The notes beneath the pieces were generated by a model. The model was not told the DNA's origin. It saw only the letters and a list, made by a program, of their open reading frames with translations, and did no database searches. Below are positions 8,567 to 17,478 of a stretch of DNA of 64,000 nt, piece by piece. Positions within the stretch are counted from its first letter, which is position 1, and the number at the start of each line of letters is the position of its first letter. Source of the stretch: Phenylobacterium sp. (lineage in GTDB: Bacteria > Pseudomonadota > Alphaproteobacteria > Caulobacterales > Caulobacteraceae); NCBI RefSeq assembly GCF_030681155.1, contig NZ_JAUXXE010000078.1, positions 1 through 64,000 on the forward strand, in the 5' to 3' direction. The position numbers and the translations under genes were made by a program.

Positions 8567-11509
8567 ATGAAGATTGACATGAAAAACACTCTCCGCACCC
8601 TGCTGCTTGGGTCAGTGGCGGCGGCCAGCGTGGCCGCGCCTTCCTTCGTCTATGCCCAAGAGGTCGATGTCGAAGAACTGGTCGTCACCGGTTCGCGCAT
8701 TCGTCGCGACACCTTCACGGCCCCGGTCCCCGTTTCCGTGCTGAGCAGCGAGCAGATCCGCGCTTCCGGCAACGTGTCGCTGGCCGAAGCCATGCTCGAA
8801 ATTCCGACGATCAGCGCCAACACCAATAGCCAGAACTCTTCCAGCACGCTGTTCCTGGCCGGTCAGGCCCGCGCCGACATCCGCGGCCTGGGCGCCGAGC
8901 GCACCCTGGTGCTGATGGACGGCCGCCGCATCGTGTTCTCCGACGCCTCGTCGCCGGGCGTCGACCTCAACATGATCCCGTCGCTGATGGTTGACCGCAT
9001 CGAGACCGTCGCGGGCGGCGCCTCGGCCGTCTATGGCTCGGAAGCCATCGCCGGTGTCGTCAACATCATCATGAAGAAGGAATTCGACGGGCTCGAATTC
9101 GACGTTCAGACCGGCCTGTCGCAAGAAGGCGACGGCGCTGAGTTCCGCATCGGCGCCCTGTACGGCACCAAGCTGCTCGACGATCGCCTGAACCTGCTGG
9201 TCGGCGGTGAAGTGTCCCGCCAAGAGCCGGTGATGCAGCGCGACCGCGACTGGGCCTTCCCGGGCATCCGTCGTGACAACCGCAAGTCGCCGCAGCCGAT
9301 CATCCCGAACAGCCGCTCGAACAGCTCGCCCTTCGCGACGTTCCAGCTGACGACCGGTCCGCTCGGCACCGCTCGCGCCGTCGCCATCGACGCCCGCAAC
9401 CCCAGCCAGATCGTTCGTCTGAGCAACGCGTGTTCGACGCCGACCGTCCAGGCTGACTGCCAGGACGAAGCGCTGATCTACTCGAACAGCTACCTGGCCC
9501 TGCAGGCCAAGTCGTCGCGCGGCACCTTCCGGACCTTCGCCGACTACCAGCTGACCGATAACATCAAGGTCTTCGGCGACGTTCTCTACTCGCGCGTCGA
9601 CGGCTACGGCTACTTCCAGCCCGCCTTCACCACTGCGCTCGGCAGCGGCACGCTGCCGTTGCCCTTCCGCGGCGACAACGCCTTCCTGCAAGGCACCTCG
9701 CAAGCGGCCTCGCAGCTGCGCGCCGAATGGCTCGCGGCCGGCAAGACCTTCACCCAAGGTTCGTCGGCCAACGTCGGCAAGTTCTTCAATGAATTCGGCG
9801 GCCGCGATGTGAAGACCGAGCGCGAGACCCTGCGTCTCGTCGGCGGCATGCAAGGCGACTTCGAAGCCTTCGAACGCAAATTCAACTGGGATTGGTACGC
9901 TCAGTACGGCGAGACCAACGGCACGACCACGTCGTACAACCAACCGAACCTGAACCGCATCAAGCAGGCGACCGACGCCGTGCTCGTGAACGGCCAGATC
10001 GTTTGCCGCGACGTGAACGCCCGCGCCAACGGTTGCGTGCCGTGGAACCTCGTCGACGGTCCGAACCAAGCGGCCGTGGCCTGGGCCAACGCCAACTCGA
10101 CCACCGACCAGGAAGTCAAGGAAACGGTCGTCGCGGCCAACATCACCAGCGACCTGTTCGAACTGCCGGCCGGCCCCGTCGGCGTGGCGATCGGCGGCGA
10201 ATATCGCAAGGAAGAGAGCTTCTTCGCTCAGGACGAACTCGGCGCTTCCGGCGCGCTCTACATCAACCCGATCGGCACCCGTCAGGGCGAGTACGACGTG
10301 GTTGAAGGTTATGGCGAAGTCCGCCTGCCGCTGCTGAAGGACGTTCCGTTCGCCAAGGAACTGTCGGTCGAACTGGCCGGCCGTCTGGCCGACTACTCCT
10401 CGATCGGCCGCACCGAACAGTACCGCGTGCTGATCGAGTGGGCTCCGGTGGAAGACATCCGCTTCCGCGCCAGCCAAGGCACCGCGGTTCGCGCCCCGAA
10501 CATCGTCGAACTCTACGCGCCGCAAAGCCGTAACTTCAACAGCACCGCGCAAGACCCCTGCGACAGCGCGAACTTCGCGGCGGCCACGGCCGACCAGAAA
10601 GCCGCCCGTCGCGTCACCTGCGCCGCGGCGATCGCCAACTACGATCCGGCCACCTTCCAGTCGAACTTCGGCACCGGTCGCTCGTCGCTGGCCCTGCTGC
10701 AGGGCGGCAACCCGGACCTCGGCCCGGAAGAAGCTGACACCTACAACCTGGGCGTCGTGATCCAACCGCGTTGGATCCCGAACCTCCAGATGTCGCTCGA
10801 CTTCTTCAAGTACAACCTGTCGAATCAAATCGACACTGTGCCGGTCAACACGCTGCTGACCGACCTGTGCTACGACTCGTCGGCGGCCTACGCCTCCAAC
10901 CCGTTCTGCGCCCAGATCAAGCGTGACCCGACGGGCGCGAACGGTGGCGGCATCCCCGGCGGCGTGAGCGAAATCATCCTGCTCGACCAGAATGTCGCCA
11001 AGGTGAAGGTTGAAGGCTACGACGCCTCGATCCAGTACGGCTTCCGCTCGGCCGAGATGTTCAACCGCGACTTCGGTGACTTCGCTTTCCGCGTCGACGC
11101 CACCTGGATGTACCGTTGGGCCCTGCAGGGCCTGCCGGGTGAAGACTACACCCAGCTCGCCAACACCATCACCAACGCGACCCCGGAGTGGAAGGGCCAG
11201 GCTTCGGTCCAGTGGAACTTCCAGAACGTCGGCGTGACCTGGACCACCCACTATATCGGCTCGATGATCTCGACGACGTCCTTCCAGCCGTCGGCTCTCG
11301 ATCCCTTCTATACGGGTGACTACTACCTCCACGATCTGCGCGTTCGCTACGAACTCAACGATCAGGTCGTCCTGCGCGGCGGCATCCAGAACCTGACCGA
11401 CGAGACGCCTCCGTACCTGCCGGAAACCTACACCGGCACCAGCGTTGGTTCGTCGAGCTTCGACAACCGTGGTCGCTTCTTCTTCGTCGGCGCGACCCTG
11501 CGTTACTAA
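8567..11509 (+). CDS. TonB-dependent receptor (large, Caulobacter type)
   Basis: A 980-residue outer-membrane receptor. ATG 8567 opens a signal peptide (MKIDMKNTLRTLLLG... to VYAQ). A TonB-box-like EELVVTGSRI follows, then the plug (PVPVSVLSSEQI, RGLGAERTLVLMDGRR, VDRIETVAGGASAVYGSEA) and a long beta-barrel ending in the typical aromatic terminus (FVGATLRY). Such receptors import oligosaccharides, siderophores or peptides using TonB energy. The Cys-rich external loops (e.g. NACSTPTVQADCQ) could form disulfides. It is followed by a clear terminator, so it is probably monocistronic. The ligand is unknown. Confidence 0.95.
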   Translation: MKIDMKNTLRTLLLGSVAAASVAAPSFVYAQEVDVEELVVTGSRIRRDTFTAPVPVSVLSSEQIRASGNVSLAEAMLEIPTISANTNSQNSSSTLFLAGQARADIRGLGAERTLVLMDGRRIVFSDASSPGVDLNMIPSLMVDRIETVAGGASAVYGSEAIAGVVNIIMKKEFDGLEFDVQTGLSQEGDGAEFRIGALYGTKLLDDRLNLLVGGEVSRQEPVMQRDRDWAFPGIRRDNRKSPQPIIPNSRSNSSPFATFQLTTGPLGTARAVAIDARNPSQIVRLSNACSTPTVQADCQDEALIYSNSYLALQAKSSRGTFRTFADYQLTDNIKVFGDVLYSRVDGYGYFQPAFTTALGSGTLPLPFRGDNAFLQGTSQAASQLRAEWLAAGKTFTQGSSANVGKFFNEFGGRDVKTERETLRLVGGMQGDFEAFERKFNWDWYAQYGETNGTTTSYNQPNLNRIKQATDAVLVNGQIVCRDVNARANGCVPWNLVDGPNQAAVAWANANSTTDQEVKETVVAANITSDLFELPAGPVGVAIGGEYRKEESFFAQDELGASGALYINPIGTRQGEYDVVEGYGEVRLPLLKDVPFAKELSVELAGRLADYSSIGRTEQYRVLIEWAPVEDIRFRASQGTAVRAPNIVELYAPQSRNFNSTAQDPCDSANFAAATADQKAARRVTCAAAIANYDPATFQSNFGTGRSSLALLQGGNPDLGPEEADTYNLGVVIQPRWIPNLQMSLDFFKYNLSNQIDTVPVNTLLTDLCYDSSAAYASNPFCAQIKRDPTGANGGGIPGGVSEIILLDQNVAKVKVEGYDASIQYGFRSAEMFNRDFGDFAFRVDATWMYRWALQGLPGEDYTQLANTITNATPEWKGQASVQWNFQNVGVTWTTHYIGSMISTTSFQPSALDPFYTGDYYLHDLRVRYELNDQVVLRGGIQNLTDETPPYLPETYTGTSVGSSSFDNRGRFFFVGATLRY

Positions 11510-11541
11510 GACTTCGGGCGTCCTTCGCCCCAGGTTCAAGG

Positions 11542-11580
11542 ATGGCCGTCGACGCACCCGCGTCGGCGGCCATTTCTTTT
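11542..11580 (+). terminator. Intrinsic terminator of the TonB receptor gene
   Basis: A 13-bp stem (11542-11554 with 11561-11573, one G-U pair) has a six-base loop and is followed by TTCTTTT. It is the strongest terminator in the window. Confidence 0.9.
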
Positions 11581-11688
11581 GGGCGCTTTCAGCGGCCCAC
11601 GAGATTGTCAGATTGGGCCGGCGGCCCGCTATCCCTCTCAAAAATATGAGGTCTTGAACGCTACCTCGGCAGCGGCTCGGCGCGACAT

Positions 11689-11705
11689 ATTGACGTTACG
11701 TCAAT
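11689..11705. promoter_or_regulatory. 17-nt palindrome ATTGACGT-T-ACGTCAAT upstream of panD
   Basis: Two perfect 8-nt inverted arms around a central T lie about 100 bp before the panD start. The left arm contains TTGACG, which equals the -35 sequence I recall for Caulobacter sigma-73 promoters. It may be an operator overlapping the promoter. Confidence 0.5.
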
Positions 11706-11804
11706 CGCGCTGCGGTGCGGCAATTGTGCGGGGGGCGGTTCGAGGTTATATCCGACGGCCCCCGGTTTTCGGGGTTTTGTGCATCGCACTTAGAAGGACC
11801 GCCC

Positions 11805-12161
11805 ATGCTGGTGACCCTGATGAAGGCCAAGCTGCATCGCGCAACGGTGACGCAGGCCGATCTCGAATATGAAGGCTCGATCGCGATTGATCGCGACCTG
11901 CTGGACGCTTCGGGCATCCTTCCGCACGAACAGGTCGACGTGCTGAACATCACCACCGGCGCGCGCTTCACCACCTACGCCATTGAAGCGCCCCGTGGCT
12001 CCAAGGTCATCGGCGTCAACGGCGCGGCTGCTCGCCTCGTCCAAAAGGGCGACAAGGTCATTGTCGTGACCTACGGCATGCTGCCGGAGGAAGAAGCCCG
12101 CAATTATTCGCCGAATGTCGTCCTGCTGGACGATGGCAACCACGTAAAGCACGCGGCCTGA
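11805..12161 (+). CDS. panD: Aspartate 1-decarboxylase (pyruvoyl-dependent)
   Basis: A 118-residue proenzyme that makes beta-alanine from aspartate for pantothenate and coenzyme A. The self-cleavage site Gly24-Ser25 is visible in EYEGSIAID; the new N-terminal Ser becomes the pyruvoyl cofactor. Conserved GVNGAAARL (~71-79) and GDKVIVVTY follow. ATG 11805 has AGAAGGA in front. The stop overlaps the next start by one base (TGATG), so the following lipoprotein gene is probably translationally coupled. Confidence 0.96.
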   Translation: MLVTLMKAKLHRATVTQADLEYEGSIAIDRDLLDASGILPHEQVDVLNITTGARFTTYAIEAPRGSKVIGVNGAAARLVQKGDKVIVVTYGMLPEEEARNYSPNVVLLDDGNHVKHAA

Positions 12162-12616
12162 TGATCCGCGCCGTCGCCATCGGTGTGTTGGCGGCGACCC
12201 TGTCGGCCTGCGCCCCAGGCGCGCCGGCGGGGGTGGATAAGGCCAAGCTCGACGACTCGGTGTCGCGCGCCATTGGCGATCCCGGCACCTGCGTTCTGAT
12301 CGGGGATGGCGGCAAGGTCGTCTATCGCTACGGCACCAACGTCATTTGCGGCCGCAAGCTGCCGACGTGCGAAGGGCAGGGCGTCCAGACGCTTTCCGAC
12401 CTGTTGGCGGTGGCGCCGACCTCGGGACTGCCGAAAACTGCAAGCTGCCGCAGCAATCCCGAAGGCACCCGTATCGTGGCCTGGGCGGCTGGCCCCATTG
12501 AGGGCTCCAGCCTGGTCTTCGCCGCGGTGATGGAGGGCAATGAGGTGCCGCCTGGCGTGATCATCGCCGACAAGCTCAAGACCGCCTTCGCCCGCGCTGG
12601 CGTCGGCGCGAAGTAG
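12161..12616 (+). CDS. Small putative lipoprotein, coupled to panD
   Basis: A 151-residue protein with a lipoprotein signal ([17 protein letters not shown], Cys ~17). The body has a CVLIGDGGKVVYRYGTNVICGRKLP segment of regular strand character and four cysteines, but no family was recognised. It starts inside the panD stop codon (TGATG), so the two are cotranscribed; a role in beta-alanine synthesis is not implied by anything in the protein itself. Confidence 0.75.
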   Translation: MIRAVAIGVLAATLSACAPGAPAGVDKAKLDDSVSRAIGDPGTCVLIGDGGKVVYRYGTNVICGRKLPTCEGQGVQTLSDLLAVAPTSGLPKTASCRSNPEGTRIVAWAAGPIEGSSLVFAAVMEGNEVPPGVIIADKLKTAFARAGVGAK

Positions 12617-12662
12617 CCCTCCTCCCACGGGGGGAGAAGGGCCGGCGCATAGCGCCTATTTC
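12616..12662 (+). terminator. Convergent terminator region (two hairpins)
   Basis: Hairpin one (12616-12642) pairs GCCCT.CTCCC with GGGGAG.AGGGC. Hairpin two (12644-12656) pairs GGCGC with GCGCC and is followed by TATTT. They lie between the panD-coupled gene and the convergent SIMPL gene, whose stop falls in the second hairpin. Confidence 0.6.
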
Positions 12663-13396
12663 GTCAGTTCATAGAGACCGTTGATGTCGATGCGAACGCT
12701 CAGTTCGCCGGCCGACACTGGCACGCTGTCTCCGGCCTTCTCCATGCGGGCGTAGGCCATCATCGGCACGGGCGGGGGACCGCCCGAATAGCCGCCGCTT
12801 TCGCTCAGAGTCACCAGGCGCCCGACGCGGTGGCCGGTAGCCTTGGCGTAGAGATCCGCCTTCGCGGCCAGAGCCTTCACGGCGGCGTGACGGGCTGCGT
12901 CCTCAGCGGCGCTCGGGTCCTTGAGGCCGAAGGAGATGCCGTTCACCTGGTTGGCGCCGGCCTTCACCGTGGCGTCGACCGCCTGGCCCAGTTTGTTCAG
13001 GTCATTGACGGTGATCGTCACCTGGTTGGACGCCTGGTAGCCGCGCAGCTTCGGCGGTTCGTTCTGCACGTAGTCGTACTGCGGGCTGAGGTTCAGGCCC
13101 GAGGTTTGGATTTCCTTGTCGGCGATGCCGGCCTTACGCAGCGCCGCGATCATCGAGGTCATCTGCACGTTGTTGGCGGTGAGGGCGGCCGCGGCGGTAG
13201 GAGCCTCGGTCTGCACGCCCAGATTGATCGTCGCCTTGTCCGGCGCGATCCGCGTCTCGCCATAGGCCGAGAGGTTGAGGGTCGTGGCTTTGAACATCGA
13301 ATCTGCCGAAGGCGGAGGGGTCTGGGCGAAAGCGGCGGGCGCGGCGGCGGTCGCAAGAAGAAGGGCCATAGCGCCGGCGCGAACGAGGGTTTTCAT
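12656..13396 (-). CDS. Exported SIMPL (DUF541) domain protein
   Basis: A 246-residue periplasmic protein. A signal peptide (MKTLVRAGAMALLLATAAAPAAFA) follows ATG 13396, which has GGAGAT upstream. The SIMPL core is typical: LSAYGETRIAPDKATINLGV near the start, GLNLSPQYDY in the middle and an ISFGLKDPSAAEDAARHAAV helix, ending in SVRIDINGLYELT. Members are often tied to envelope or oxidative stress tolerance, with no known enzymatic activity. Confidence 0.9.
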   Translation of the reverse strand: MKTLVRAGAMALLLATAAAPAAFAQTPPPSADSMFKATTLNLSAYGETRIAPDKATINLGVQTEAPTAAAALTANNVQMTSMIAALRKAGIADKEIQTSGLNLSPQYDYVQNEPPKLRGYQASNQVTITVNDLNKLGQAVDATVKAGANQVNGISFGLKDPSAAEDAARHAAVKALAAKADLYAKATGHRVGRLVTLSESGGYSGGPPPVPMMAYARMEKAGDSVPVSAGELSVRIDINGLYELTK

Positions 13397-13533
13397 CAGG
13401 ATCTCCAAAATCACCCGTTTTCCGGGCGTCCCATGCATCGGATGATGAACGGAGTTGTCCTTCTGACAAAGCGAAGCTGAACGGCAGCTTTAAGGCGCGT
13501 GCAGGTCGTGGTAACCCGCACTGGCTGCTGCAG

Positions 13534-13609
13534 GGGCCTGTAGCTCAATGGTTAGAGCCGACCGCTCATAACGGTCTGGTTGTAGGTTCGAGTCCTACCG
13601 GGCCCACCA
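13534..13609 (+). tRNA. tRNA with CAU anticodon, probably tRNA-Ile2 (lysidine type)
   Basis: A 76-nt cloverleaf with encoded CCA: acceptor GGGCCTG/CGGGCCC (one G-U pair), D stem GCTC/GAGC, anticodon stem GACCG/CGGTC with loop CTCATAA, T stem GTAGG/CCTAC with TTCGAGT. CAU could be initiator Met, elongator Met or Ile2. C4-G69 and C5-G68 pairs match features known to favour the lysidine synthetase TilS, so Ile2 is more likely. Complementary 8-mers flank the gene (13523-13530 and 13608-13615). Confidence 0.93.
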
Positions 13610-13747
13610 GCAGCCTCACCTGCCTTGGCCGCGACATCTTCGACGTCGGCATTGTGTGTGTGGCGATAGCGCCTAGGTGCGTCGTGCGACAGCGACTGAT
13701 ACACGGGGCGAGAGCGTCCCCGGGCGCCGAGGAATCAAGAAGCGACT

Positions 13748-14509
13748 ATGTCCAAGATGAATATCGGCAAGGCCATCATCCTGAGCGCAGGCCAGGGCCG
13801 GCGTCTTTCGCCCCTGACCGACACGCGGCCGAAATGCCTGATCGAACTGTCGGGCAAGAGCGTGTTGCACTGGCAACTGCTGCACCTGAAGGCGGCCGGT
13901 CTGAAGGAAGTCGTGGTGGTGACCGGGTTCGGCGCCGACGCCGTTGAGGACGAGATCGCCACGCTGGCCCTGCCGGACCTGAAGGTCCGCACGCTGTTCA
14001 ACCCGTTCTATGGGCTGACCGACAATCTGGCGACTTGCTGGCTGGCGCGCGAGGAGATGAAGGGCGCATTCCTGCTGCTCAACGGCGACACCCTGTTCGA
14101 GCCGGCCATCGCCTCGCGCTTGCTGGACGCGGCTGAATCGGCGGTCACGGTGACCGTCGACCGCAAGTGCAGTTACGACGCCGACGACATGAAGGTGCTG
14201 ACCGAGGGATCCCGGCTGCGGTCGATCGGCAAGACCATCACCGAATTCGATGCTGAATCGATCGGCTTCCTGCGCTTTTCGCCGGAAGGCGCGGCGGCGT
14301 TCGTGCGTACGGTCGAGCAGATCATGCGCTCGCCCGAAGGCCTGAAGCGCTGGTACCTCAGCGTGATCAACGAAATGGCTCAAGGCGGCGACGAAGTGTC
14401 GGTGGTCTCCATCCAGGGGCTGGACTGGGCCGAGATGGATTTCCCAGAGGACGTAGCGCGCAATCTCGAACTGACCGAGAGCTGGTCGCGCCAGCCGGTC
14501 GCCGTCTAG
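13748..14509 (+). CDS. Sugar/alcohol-phosphate nucleotidyltransferase (LicC-like)
   Basis: A 253-residue Rossmann-type nucleotidyltransferase that would join an NTP to a phosphorylated small alcohol or sugar. It has the full nucleotide loop (AIILSAGQGRRLSPLTDTRP, ~9-28), the Lys in KCLIEL, LLNGDTLF (~115) as metal site, and an EMDFPEDVARN tail. It resembles CTP:phosphocholine cytidylyltransferases. It borders the sphingolipid island and could supply a CDP-activated headgroup to the CDP-alcohol phosphotransferase at 20.6 kb (inference). The Shine-Dalgarno is weak. It overlaps the convergent MobA-like gene by four bases. Confidence 0.87.
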   Translation: MSKMNIGKAIILSAGQGRRLSPLTDTRPKCLIELSGKSVLHWQLLHLKAAGLKEVVVVTGFGADAVEDEIATLALPDLKVRTLFNPFYGLTDNLATCWLAREEMKGAFLLLNGDTLFEPAIASRLLDAAESAVTVTVDRKCSYDADDMKVLTEGSRLRSIGKTITEFDAESIGFLRFSPEGAAAFVRTVEQIMRSPEGLKRWYLSVINEMAQGGDEVSVVSIQGLDWAEMDFPEDVARNLELTESWSRQPVAV

Positions 14510-15267
14510 GCTTCGACCAAGCGACGCACGAGGTCCAGGTCGGCGGGCTTGTCCACGTCGACGGCCGCCAGGCCGTAAGGCGTGCGGACGGCGGCCGCCT
14601 CGACACCAGCCTTTCGACCCAAGCGCCGGACAGCCTCGTCCAGCGTCAGGCGGCCTAGCAAGTAACCAACCAGCATCCCCGGACCCAGCATGGCCGCGAT
14701 CTTCCAGGGCTGCTTGCGGTGCGCCTCCACCTGCCGCCAGAGATCAATGACCCTCAGGGCGCGCTCGTTGCGCAGATAGAACAGGTTGCAGCCGGAATAT
14801 CGGCCGTCCCGGAACTTCATGTAACTGCGGATCGTGTCCGGCGCCGCGGCGCGGACCGCCGCCTCCGGCGCCAGCAGGGCTGCGACGTCGGCGCCCGCTG
14901 GAATGTCGGCCAGGAATTGCTGCACCCACTCTGGCTGCAGCAGCGCGTGATCCACCGTGGTGACCAACACTGGCAGTCCAAGCGCGCGCGCGCCTTGCCC
15001 GACGCTCAGACTTGGGCTCGTGGACGCCGGCAGGGCTTCCAGATGCGTCTTGGTCTTGAGGCTCCCCAGGGCCGTGATGACGCCCCCATCCGAGGTCGAG
15101 ACGCCGATGTGGCTCGCCCCGGCGGCGTCGAGCGCCCTGATCACCCGCTCCAGCAGGGTCTGGCCGCCAAGCTGGATCAGGCCCTTGTGGGATACGTCGG
15201 CATAGGCTGACAGCGCGTCGGGTTCGCCGCGCGAACCGGCCAGGACCAGGGCGGTAAATGGGGTCAA
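14506..15267 (-). CDS. MobA-like NTP transferase, last gene of the lptFG-bcerS operon
   Basis: A 253-residue nucleotidyltransferase-fold protein: TPFTALVLAGSRG at the start, KGLIQLGGQTLLERVIRAL, then TTVDHALL as the metal-binding strand and a DVDKPADLDLV end. The nucleotide loop lacks the full GxGxR form, as in several MobA-like paralogues. The start is taken as TTG 15267, which overlaps the ceramide synthase stop (TTGA) and has AGAAGG upstream; a longer frame would run inside that gene. The substrate is unknown; context suggests lipid headgroup metabolism. Confidence 0.78.
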   Translation of the reverse strand: MTPFTALVLAGSRGEPDALSAYADVSHKGLIQLGGQTLLERVIRALDAAGASHIGVSTSDGGVITALGSLKTKTHLEALPASTSPSLSVGQGARALGLPVLVTTVDHALLQPEWVQQFLADIPAGADVAALLAPEAAVRAAAPDTIRSYMKFRDGRYSGCNLFYLRNERALRVIDLWRQVEAHRKQPWKIAAMLGPGMLVGYLLGRLTLDEAVRRLGRKAGVEAAAVRTPYGLAAVDVDKPADLDLVRRLVEA

Positions 15268-16415
15268 GCCAGCGCCTTCTGGTAGATGCGATAGGTCTTG
15301 TAGACCCGCGCGCCGGCCCGCTCGCAGATGTTCCGCATGGCCACGTTGTCCTCGAGAATCCAGGACATTTCGCACCATTCGTAACTCAGAGCCCGGGCCT
15401 GGGTCGCGGCGGCGTCGATCAACTGGAAGGGCAGAACCTGGCCGCGGTGTGTGCTGGCGAACTTCCGCTTCACGCCCATCAAAGGCACGCGGATCGATTT
15501 CACCCGGGCCACCTTCAACCGCCAGAGCAGTTTGGCCCAGCCGAACGGGGCCAGCTTGCCGCCGAGATCGGCGATGGCCTCGTTCAGGTTGGGCAGCGCC
15601 GCGACGAAGCCCGCCGTCTCTCCGTCGATCTCCGCGAACCACACCATGCGATGGTCGATCACCGCCCGCAGGGACTTGGCAAGTTGACGGGTCTCAGCCT
15701 CGGTGGTGGGGGTGAAGCCCCAGTTGCCGCTCCATGCGTCGTTGAGGATGTCGGTCAGGGCCGCGACTTCGGCGTCGTACCGCTTCATGTCGAGCATCCG
15801 CAGGGTGACCCCCGGCGCCGGCCCTCTTCGCACACGACGCAGCACGGCCGGGGGCATGTCGTCGCTCATCTTGGAGAGATAGGCGTAGACGTCCTTGGCC
15901 TTGGCGTAGCCCTGGGCTTCGATCTGGCGGCTGACATAGGCTGGGTCGTGACCCATCATCACCATGGGCGGGGTGTCAAACCCGTCGACCAGCAGTCCGA
16001 CCTCCTCGTTGATCGAGAGGTTGAATGGACCCAGCGCGGTGACGCAGCCGCGGGCCTTCAACCAGGCCTCCGCAGTCGCCAGCAGGGCGGCGAACACCTC
16101 GGTGTCATCCTCGGCCGCGATCATTCCGAAATTGCCGGCCGGCGCCTGCGGATCGGTCGGCGACAGGGCGTCGATCTGGGCGCTGATCCGGCCGACGTCG
16201 CGTCCATCGCGGCTGGCGATCCAGAACTGCACCTCGGCATGCTCGAAGAACGGATTGGACTTCGGACTCAAGGCGGCCTGACGCTCGCTGATCAGCGGCG
16301 AGATCCAGGCCGGATCGGCGGCGTTCAGCGTCATCGGCAGGCGGATGAACCGCGCCATCTGCGCCTTCGACGTGACCTCGGTAATGCTTAGGGGGCTGCG
16401 GGGGCCAGAACTCAA
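15264..16415 (-). CDS. bcerS: GNAT-fold ceramide synthase (bCerS-like)
   Basis: A 383-residue acyl-CoA N-acyltransferase-superfamily protein. In Caulobacter crescentus the orthologue next to lptF/lptG-like genes N-acylates 3-ketosphinganine. Features include an N-terminal LPMTLNAADPAWISPL motif, FFEHAEVQFWIASRDGRDVGRISAQID (acyl-CoA-binding region) and a C-terminal GNAT half ending in NICERAGARVYKTYRIYQ. The only start that keeps the conserved N-terminus is TTG 16415, four bases past the lptG-like stop, with GGAGGG upstream. Identification rests on synteny and domain type; a generic acyltransferase is the alternative. Confidence 0.8.
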   Translation of the reverse strand: MSSGPRSPLSITEVTSKAQMARFIRLPMTLNAADPAWISPLISERQAALSPKSNPFFEHAEVQFWIASRDGRDVGRISAQIDALSPTDPQAPAGNFGMIAAEDDTEVFAALLATAEAWLKARGCVTALGPFNLSINEEVGLLVDGFDTPPMVMMGHDPAYVSRQIEAQGYAKAKDVYAYLSKMSDDMPPAVLRRVRRGPAPGVTLRMLDMKRYDAEVAALTDILNDAWSGNWGFTPTTEAETRQLAKSLRAVIDHRMVWFAEIDGETAGFVAALPNLNEAIADLGGKLAPFGWAKLLWRLKVARVKSIRVPLMGVKRKFASTHRGQVLPFQLIDAAATQARALSYEWCEMSWILEDNVAMRNICERAGARVYKTYRIYQKALA

Positions 16416-16419
16416 GGCC

Positions 16420-17478
16420 TCATCCCTCCATCCTGAGCAGGACTGTCGTTGCGAGTGCGGCGAAGACCAGAGGCGCGGTCCAAGCGGCCAGCACCGGCGA
16501 TAGCGCCGCCCCTTCGCCGAGTGCGTTCAACAGCCCGTCAGTCACCAGGAACAGCAACCCGGCGCCGACGCTCGCGGCGGTCAGCACGGCGCCTTCGCGA
16601 TTGCGGAAGTTGCCAAGCGCCACCGGCGCCGAGAGCAGCAGCATGACCATGATGCCGACCGGTCCAGCAAACGCCTGCTGGAGCCGTACGGCGTAGTAGC
16701 TGGCCGGACGCTCCGAGCCGCCGCCCTTCAGGGCGCGTCGCGCGCTGGCGGCGTTAGGGGTCTGTTGCGGCGACAGCAAGACCTGCACGTCGGCCGGCTG
16801 CAGGCTGGTGTTCCACATCAACTCGGCGGCGGTCGAGCGCATGGCCTCGTCCTGCGTGAAGCGGACCATTTTTGGGTCATGCAGTTTCCAGCCGCCTTCG
16901 CCATAGGTCGCCAGGGGCGCTTCGATACGTTCGGCCACCGCGCCGGCTGGATTGCGGCGGTAGATCTTTATGTCAGTGAGACGCGCGCCGGCGACGTCGC
17001 CGGGCTGGGCCACGACGATGTCCGCGCCGGAGCGGAACGGGCGGGGGCCGGGTACTGCGTCGCTCTTTGGCGCGGTGTCGCTCCACCAGGCTTCAAGGAT
17101 CGGGTCGGTCCGCGGCGCGATCACCTCGACAGTGACGTAGTCGACCAACATCACCAGAAGGGCGGCGGGCGCGGCCATGCCGATCAGGCGGTAGACCGAG
17201 ACCCCGGTGGCGCGCATGGCGATCACCGCGCTTTCGCGGGCCAGCTGGGCGAAGGCGAACAGGCCGCCTGCCAGGACGCTGAGCGGCGCGACCTGCTCGA
17301 TCAGGCGGGGGAACCGCAGGGCCGCATAATAGGCGACGCCGCTGACGCCGAGCCCGCGATCGAGGATTTCGGTGGTGACGTCCAGCAGGTCGAGGATCTG
17401 CAGGACGCTAAGCAGGATGGCCGCGGCGGCCAGAATGCGTAGGGCGACGGTGCGCCGGACGAACTTGGAGAGGGTCAT
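16420..17478 (-). CDS. lptG: LptG-like permease (YjgP/YjgQ family)
   Basis: A 352-residue inner-membrane protein with the LptF/G layout: one TM near residues 12-32, two more at ~55-115 (LIEQVAPLSVLAGGLFAFAQLARESAVIAMRATG), a ~150-residue periplasmic beta-jellyroll and three C-terminal TMs. In LPS export, LptF and LptG form the transmembrane half of the LptB2FGC extractor. Here the gene overlaps the lptF-like stop (ATGA) and is followed at once by the ceramide synthase, so it probably handles sphingolipid rather than LPS. Canonical lptFG usually adjoin lptD; none is seen here. Confidence 0.88.
   Translation of the reverse strand: MTLSKFVRRTVALRILAAAAILLSVLQILDLLDVTTEILDRGLGVSGVAYYAALRFPRLIEQVAPLSVLAGGLFAFAQLARESAVIAMRATGVSVYRLIGMAAPAALLVMLVDYVTVEVIAPRTDPILEAWWSDTAPKSDAVPGPRPFRSGADIVVAQPGDVAGARLTDIKIYRRNPAGAVAERIEAPLATYGEGGWKLHDPKMVRFTQDEAMRSTAAELMWNTSLQPADVQVLLSPQQTPNAASARRALKGGGSERPASYYAVRLQQAFAGPVGIMVMLLLSAPVALGNFRNREGAVLTAASVGAGLLFLVTDGLLNALGEGAALSPVLAAWTAPLVFAALATTVLLRMEG

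Noticed and set aside
8612..11641. A 1009-codon open frame antisense to the first TonB receptor
   Set aside because: It is a GC-bias shadow. It lacks a signal, family motifs or plausible composition (very Arg/Val/Gly/Asp-rich), while the plus strand is a clear receptor.
14506..15642. Longer version of the MobA-like gene (378 codons)
   Set aside because: The extra N-terminal part runs inside bcerS in another frame and has no conserved sequence; TTG 15267 fits the fold and the overlap.
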